From Candidatus Krumholzibacteriia bacterium (GTDB lineage Bacteria > Krumholzibacteriota > Krumholzibacteriia > G020349025): DNA of 20,301 nucleotides. Under the pieces are notes generated by a model, which was not told the DNA's origin, made no database searches, and was given only the letters and a program-made list of their open reading frames with translations. The first letter of the stretch is position 1. Each line of letters starts with the position of its first letter. Below, piece by piece: positions 16,835 to 20,301 of the stretch. The position numbers were made by a program, and so were the translations under genes. The DNA lies in the NCBI GenBank assembly GCA_035649275.1, contig DASRJW010000021.1, positions 1 to 20,301 of the forward strand. The letters are read 5' to 3'.

Positions 16835-19537
16835 TCAGCTCGGTTGCCGACTGGCCCGGATCGCCTGGGCCCGCCGTTCCAGGGATTCTGCGTCTCCGGC
16901 GCGCCCTGCTTGCCGCAGGAGTGTGGCGTAATTGTCGAGGCACTTGGCGAGATCGGGATGATTGGAGCCGAGAGCCGTATCGAAGGCCGGTACGGCGCGC
17001 TTGAAATAGGCTTCGGCGGTGGAGAACTCGTGCCGCTTGGTGAAGAGGATGCCGAGGTCGTTCAAGGTCCACGCCACGCCGTCGCCCTGGTCGAGGCGTT
17101 CGAAGGAGGCGAGCGCCCGCCGGAAGAGCGGCTCGGCGGCGGCATAGTCGCCGCGATCCCGGTAGAGCACGCCGAGATCGGCAACGGTCCACCACACGTC
17201 GGGGTGGTCCGGTCCGAGAGCACGCTCGCGGATCTGCAAGGCGCGCCGGAAGAGCGGTTCGGCTGCCGCATCGTCGTTCAGCTTCATCTTCACGTTCGCA
17301 ATGTTGTTGAGCATGGTGGCGACACTCGGGTGGTCGGGACCGAGACGCTTCTCCAAGATAGCGAGGGAGCGCTCGAAGAGCGGTGCCGCCTTCGCATAGT
17401 CTTCTAGTTCGTTGTAGGCGCGGCCGAGATTCCCGAGGGCCTGCCCCGTGCGCGTGTGTTCCGGACCCAACACCTTCTCGTAGATCGACACAGCGCGTTC
17501 GTAAGCTGGGACGGCGTCGGCGTACTTCCCCACCGTGAGATAGAGAATGCCGAGGTTGCCGAAGGCCCGTCCGAGGTCCGGATGATTCTCGCCGCGCGTC
17601 TGTTCCCAGATGGTGATGGCGCGCAAGTAGAGAGACTCCGCGGCGGCGTAGCGGCCCTGGCGCCAGTAGAGGACGCCGAGGTAATTGAGTGTCTCGGCCA
17701 ACTCGGGGTGCTGGGGTCCCAGGGCGTGCTCGCGGATACCGCGGGCTCGGACCAAAGTCGATTCGGCGTCGGGGAACTTGCCGTGCGCCGTGTAGGCCAC
17801 ACCGAGCTCGTTGAGGCTGGCGGCCACCTGGGGATCGTCGGGTCCGAGGAGCTTCTCCTTCGCGGCAACGGCTTCGACGAGGAGTGACTCTGCCATCGTC
17901 AGGTTTCCTCGCAAGCGCGCCAGGTCGCCCAGGCTGGCGAGATTGCTGGCCAACGCCAGGTCCTCATCGTGTCGCGAACCCTGCCGTAAGTGGTAGGACT
18001 TCTCGAGTAGCGGCTGCGCCTGACCGTAGAGTCCGAGATTCTTGTAGACGTTGCCCATGGTGTAGAGGAGGCGGGCCTGGGTCTGCGGCTGATCCTGTAG
18101 TTCGTGCTCGATGCGGGCCGCGCCCTGGTCGAGGATCTGCCGAGCGGTGATCGTGCTCCCGAGGGTGGATTCAGGATCGGCCACCTTGAACAGACCGACG
18201 AGGAAGTCGGAAACCTGCCGGGAGGTGGCGGCTTCCTCGCTGGCAACGCGCTGCGCTCGGCGTGCGCGCAGCAGGCCCAAGGTGGTGCCGACCATCCCCA
18301 GGATCACCGCGGCCATCACCGCCGACGCGGCCGCCACGCCTACCTTGTGGCGCAGGACGAACTTCTTCATGCGATAGCGGTGGCTGGGTGGGCCGGCGAG
18401 GACGGGCTCGTTCTTCAGATGGCGGACGATGTCGGCGGCGAGATCGGAAGCGGAGGCGTAGCGCCGCGCCCGGTCCTTCTCCATCGCCGTCATGACGATC
18501 CAGTCGAGATCACCGCGCAGCTGTTTGGACAACGCCACCATCTCGGTGCGCGGGCGCGGCGCAGCGTCACCCGTCGACGCGAGGACGGTGAGGCGCGTGC
18601 TGGGCCGCTGCGGCTCCTCCTCGCGGATCTTGCGGCGGATTTCCTCGTAACCGCCTTGGCGCAGGGTCTTGGGATCGAAGGGGAGGCTGCCCACGAGGAT
18701 CTCGTAGAGGAGGACACCGAGGGAGTAGACGTCGGTGCGCGTGTCGATGTCGAGGCCGGACATCTCGGCTTGTTCCGGGCTCATGTACTCCGGAGTACCC
18801 ATCATCTGGCCGAGCTCGGTGAAGAGGGTGCGGTCGGTGAGGGATTGGGCCGTGGCCTTGACCAGGCCGAAGTCGATGATCTTGGGGATCGCCTTGTCCT
18901 CGTGCACCGTGACGAGCACGTTGGTGGGCTTGAGGTCGCGGTGGATGATGCCCTTCTGGTGGGCGTGCTGGACACCCTCGCACACGCGCAGGAAGAGCTC
19001 GAGCCGTGCCTTGGTGGGGAGACGACTCTTCTCGCAGTAATCCGTGATCGGGATGCCCTTGACGTACTCCATGACGAAGTACGGACGGCCGTCGGGGGTG
19101 GCGCCGGCGTCGTAGACCTTGGCGATGCAATCGTGATCCATGAGCGCCAGGGCTTGGCGCTCCGATTCGAAGCGCGCCACGATGGCGTCGGTGTCCATGC
19201 CGCGTTTGATGAGCTTGAGAGCGACTCGACGGCGGATGGGCTCGAGCTGCTGGGCCTCGTAGACCTCGCCCATGCCCCCGGCGCCAATGCGTTGCAGCAG
19301 CTTGTACTTGCCGATGAGGCCGTCGGTGGGTGCCGTGTGGCCGGCGCTCGGGACGTCGGCGGAATGCAACGTCGCCTCCACGTCGTGAGGCATGCCCGGC
19401 GGCGCTTCTTCGGGCGCGGAGGAAGGTGGTGGCGTCGCTGGGGGTGCCACACTATGCGGCTCACGCTGCGGGGGCCGGCCCGGCTCGATCGGGTTGCCGT
19501 CCGACCAACCCGGAACGATGGTTTCGTCTTCGGACAT
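16835..19537 (-). CDS. Membrane-anchored Ser/Thr protein kinase with C-terminal TPR repeats
   Basis: A 900-residue receptor-type Hanks kinase. Residues 1-75 are Pro/Ser/Glu-rich and disordered-looking. The kinase domain (about 80-375) has the glycine loop GAGGMGEVYEA, VALKLIK with K108, HRDLKPTN with catalytic D201, DFG with D222, and GTPEYMSPEQ, so it should be active. One membrane helix starts at V399 and ends near 424. The remaining part (about 465-900) is ten TPR units. Most are 42 residues long and end in LGPDHP-like turns, the kinesin-light-chain type (TPR_10/TPR_12). This kinase-TM-TPR layout is common in Planctomycetota, Acidobacteriota and relatives. The TPR part would lie outside the cytoplasm and may bind a protein signal. 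I prefer ATG 19537; GTG 19543 adds two residues. Neither has a strong ribosome site. It is divergent from the DmpA-like gene. Confidence 0.94.
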   Translation of the reverse strand: MSEDETIVPGWSDGNPIEPGRPPQREPHSVAPPATPPPSSAPEEAPPGMPHDVEATLHSADVPSAGHTAPTDGLIGKYKLLQRIGAGGMGEVYEAQQLEPIRRRVALKLIKRGMDTDAIVARFESERQALALMDHDCIAKVYDAGATPDGRPYFVMEYVKGIPITDYCEKSRLPTKARLELFLRVCEGVQHAHQKGIIHRDLKPTNVLVTVHEDKAIPKIIDFGLVKATAQSLTDRTLFTELGQMMGTPEYMSPEQAEMSGLDIDTRTDVYSLGVLLYEILVGSLPFDPKTLRQGGYEEIRRKIREEEPQRPSTRLTVLASTGDAAPRPRTEMVALSKQLRGDLDWIVMTAMEKDRARRYASASDLAADIVRHLKNEPVLAGPPSHRYRMKKFVLRHKVGVAAASAVMAAVILGMVGTTLGLLRARRAQRVASEEAATSRQVSDFLVGLFKVADPESTLGSTITARQILDQGAARIEHELQDQPQTQARLLYTMGNVYKNLGLYGQAQPLLEKSYHLRQGSRHDEDLALASNLASLGDLARLRGNLTMAESLLVEAVAAKEKLLGPDDPQVAASLNELGVAYTAHGKFPDAESTLVRARGIREHALGPQHPELAETLNYLGVLYWRQGRYAAAESLYLRAITIWEQTRGENHPDLGRAFGNLGILYLTVGKYADAVPAYERAVSIYEKVLGPEHTRTGQALGNLGRAYNELEDYAKAAPLFERSLAILEKRLGPDHPSVATMLNNIANVKMKLNDDAAAEPLFRRALQIRERALGPDHPDVWWTVADLGVLYRDRGDYAAAEPLFRRALASFERLDQGDGVAWTLNDLGILFTKRHEFSTAEAYFKRAVPAFDTALGSNHPDLAKCLDNYATLLRQAGRAGDAESLERRAQAIRASRQPS

Positions 19538-19757
19538 GACCACGCTCTGCTGCGCCGCGCCAAGGACACGGATCGGGGACGACGTGACCCGGGATGGGGG
19601 AACGCCTGACCGGAGCCTACAACGGCCGCGACGGGATCACCAGTGAAGCAAACGGCCAGCCCGCTGCGCCGAGCCCAGGCTGCTCCATGCTAGGATCGCC
19701 GCCGATCCACGCTTGCAAGGGCTAAGACGCCCCGGACGCACACCTGGCGAAGGGCTC
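19538..19757. promoter_or_regulatory. Divergent intergenic region, kinase / DmpA-like peptidase
   Basis: This 220-base region should hold both promoters. On the plus strand TGCTAGGAT (19688-19696) fits an extended -10 about 60 bases before GTG 19758, without a clear -35. A small palindrome, GGATCG-CCGC-CGATCC, lies at 19693-19708 overlapping it and could be an operator. I see no convincing promoter for the kinase gene on the other strand. Confidence 0.3.
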
Positions 19758-20301
19758 GTGGCTGCTCCGCTCCCGTATGCCGAGCCGGTATGGCACGGAC
19801 TCCACTTCGGAATCCGGTGTCTCGTTGCGGTCTTGGTGGTCACCGGCGCGGCGGAAGGCGAGCGGCCGCGCCTCCGCGACCTCGGTGTGCGGCTGGGGGT
19901 GCTGCAACCGGGGCGCTGGAACGCGATCACCGACGTCGCCGGCGTGCGCGTCGGTCATTGCACTCGCATCGAAGGCGACTCGGTGCGTACTGGGGTCACC
20001 GCGATCCTGCCGCACCCAGGCGACCCGTTCCAGCGCCAGGCACCCGCGGCAGTGTACGTCGGCAACGGCTTCGGCAAGGCTGCGGGCTTCCTGCAGGTGC
20101 GAGAGCTCGGGCGGCTCGAAACGCCCATCGTGCTTACCAACACACTCGCAGTGGGCACGGCGGTGGAGGCCGTGGTGGCCTGGACGTTGCGGCAGCCGGG
20201 CAACAGCGAGGTGCGCTCGGTGAACGCCGTCGTGGGCGAAACCAACGACGGCATGCTCAACGACATCCGCGGCATGCACGTACGGCGCGAGGACATCTGG
20301 A
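19758..20301 (+). CDS. DmpA/P1-family aminopeptidase, 5' part (runs off the window)
   Basis: The first 181 codons of a gene for an N-terminal-nucleophile peptidase of the L-aminopeptidase D-esterase/DmpA family (MEROPS S58). These enzymes cleave themselves at an internal Ser and then remove N-terminal residues from peptides. Family landmarks are NAITDVAGVRVGHCT, TGVTAILPHP, GNGFGKAAGF, LTNTLAVGTAV, GNSEVRSVNAVVGETNDG and LNDIRG. The nucleophile Ser lies beyond the right edge. I place the start at GTG 19758, because the following residues include a hydrophobic run (CLVAVLVVTGAAEG, about 25-38) before the conserved domain, which looks like an export signal. A purine-rich AAGGG lies only three bases before it, so the start is uncertain. 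The reading frame is open to the window end. Confidence 0.88.
   Translation, partial: MAAPLPYAEPVWHGLHFGIRCLVAVLVVTGAAEGERPRLRDLGVRLGVLQPGRWNAITDVAGVRVGHCTRIEGDSVRTGVTAILPHPGDPFQRQAPAAVYVGNGFGKAAGFLQVRELGRLETPIVLTNTLAVGTAVEAVVAWTLRQPGNSEVRSVNAVVGETNDGMLNDIRGMHVRREDIW

Noticed and set aside
18104-19609. 501-codon plus-strand frame opposite the kinase
   Set aside because: Antisense to kinase motifs and TPRs; no domain and no ribosome site.

Overview
This is a G+C-rich bacterial chromosomal window, roughly two-thirds G+C by eye outside the first 300 bases. It carries ordinary housekeeping genes with frequent GTG/TTG starts. A planctomycete-style Ser/Thr kinase fused to kinesin-light-chain-type TPRs, a PP2C phosphatase, a DUF2891 protein and full-length B12-dependent MetH suggest an environmental lineage of the Acidobacteriota / Gemmatimonadota / Planctomycetota / Eisenbacteria sort. 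The sequence alone does not fix the phylum. I saw no tRNA, rRNA, CRISPR array, transposase or phage gene.

Layout. 1-576 has no convincing gene, but contains a more AT-rich island with two perfect, oppositely oriented DnaA boxes. 577-1443 (+) is an unrecognised membrane-anchored protein. It converges on a minus-strand operon, queG > PLP decarboxylase > hotdog thioesterase (4687 down to 1468), in which consecutive genes overlap by 4 bases. Divergent from queG is a plus-strand set: a molybdenum-cofactor (Moco) RNA-like leader, moaA, a zinc-ribbon/four-helix membrane protein and an APC amino-acid permease. The permease 3' end overlaps the 3' end of a convergent PP2C phosphatase gene.

9148-12170 (+) holds a two-gene unit with overlapping stop/start codons. 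The first encodes a histidine-bearing polytopic membrane protein with a C-terminal TPR domain. The second encodes an exported DUF2891 protein. From 12329 to 19537 everything is on the minus strand: a Ser/Thr kinase-TPR receptor, a small lipoprotein gene that appears broken by a single base, complete metH, and a second very short lipoprotein ORF just after metH. Between kinase and broken lipoprotein lies a 14-bp tandem repeat array. The right edge (+) holds the 5' part of a DmpA/P1-family peptidase (MEROPS S58) gene.

How the genes relate. Signalling is represented by a kinase and a phosphatase, cofactor-dependent metabolism by MoaA, MetH, QueG and the PLP enzyme. moaA is probably controlled by its RNA leader, which pairs with its ribosome binding site. 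The least explained parts are the membrane-TPR/DUF2891 pair, the DnaA-box island, the 14-bp repeats and the frameshifted mini-lipoprotein.
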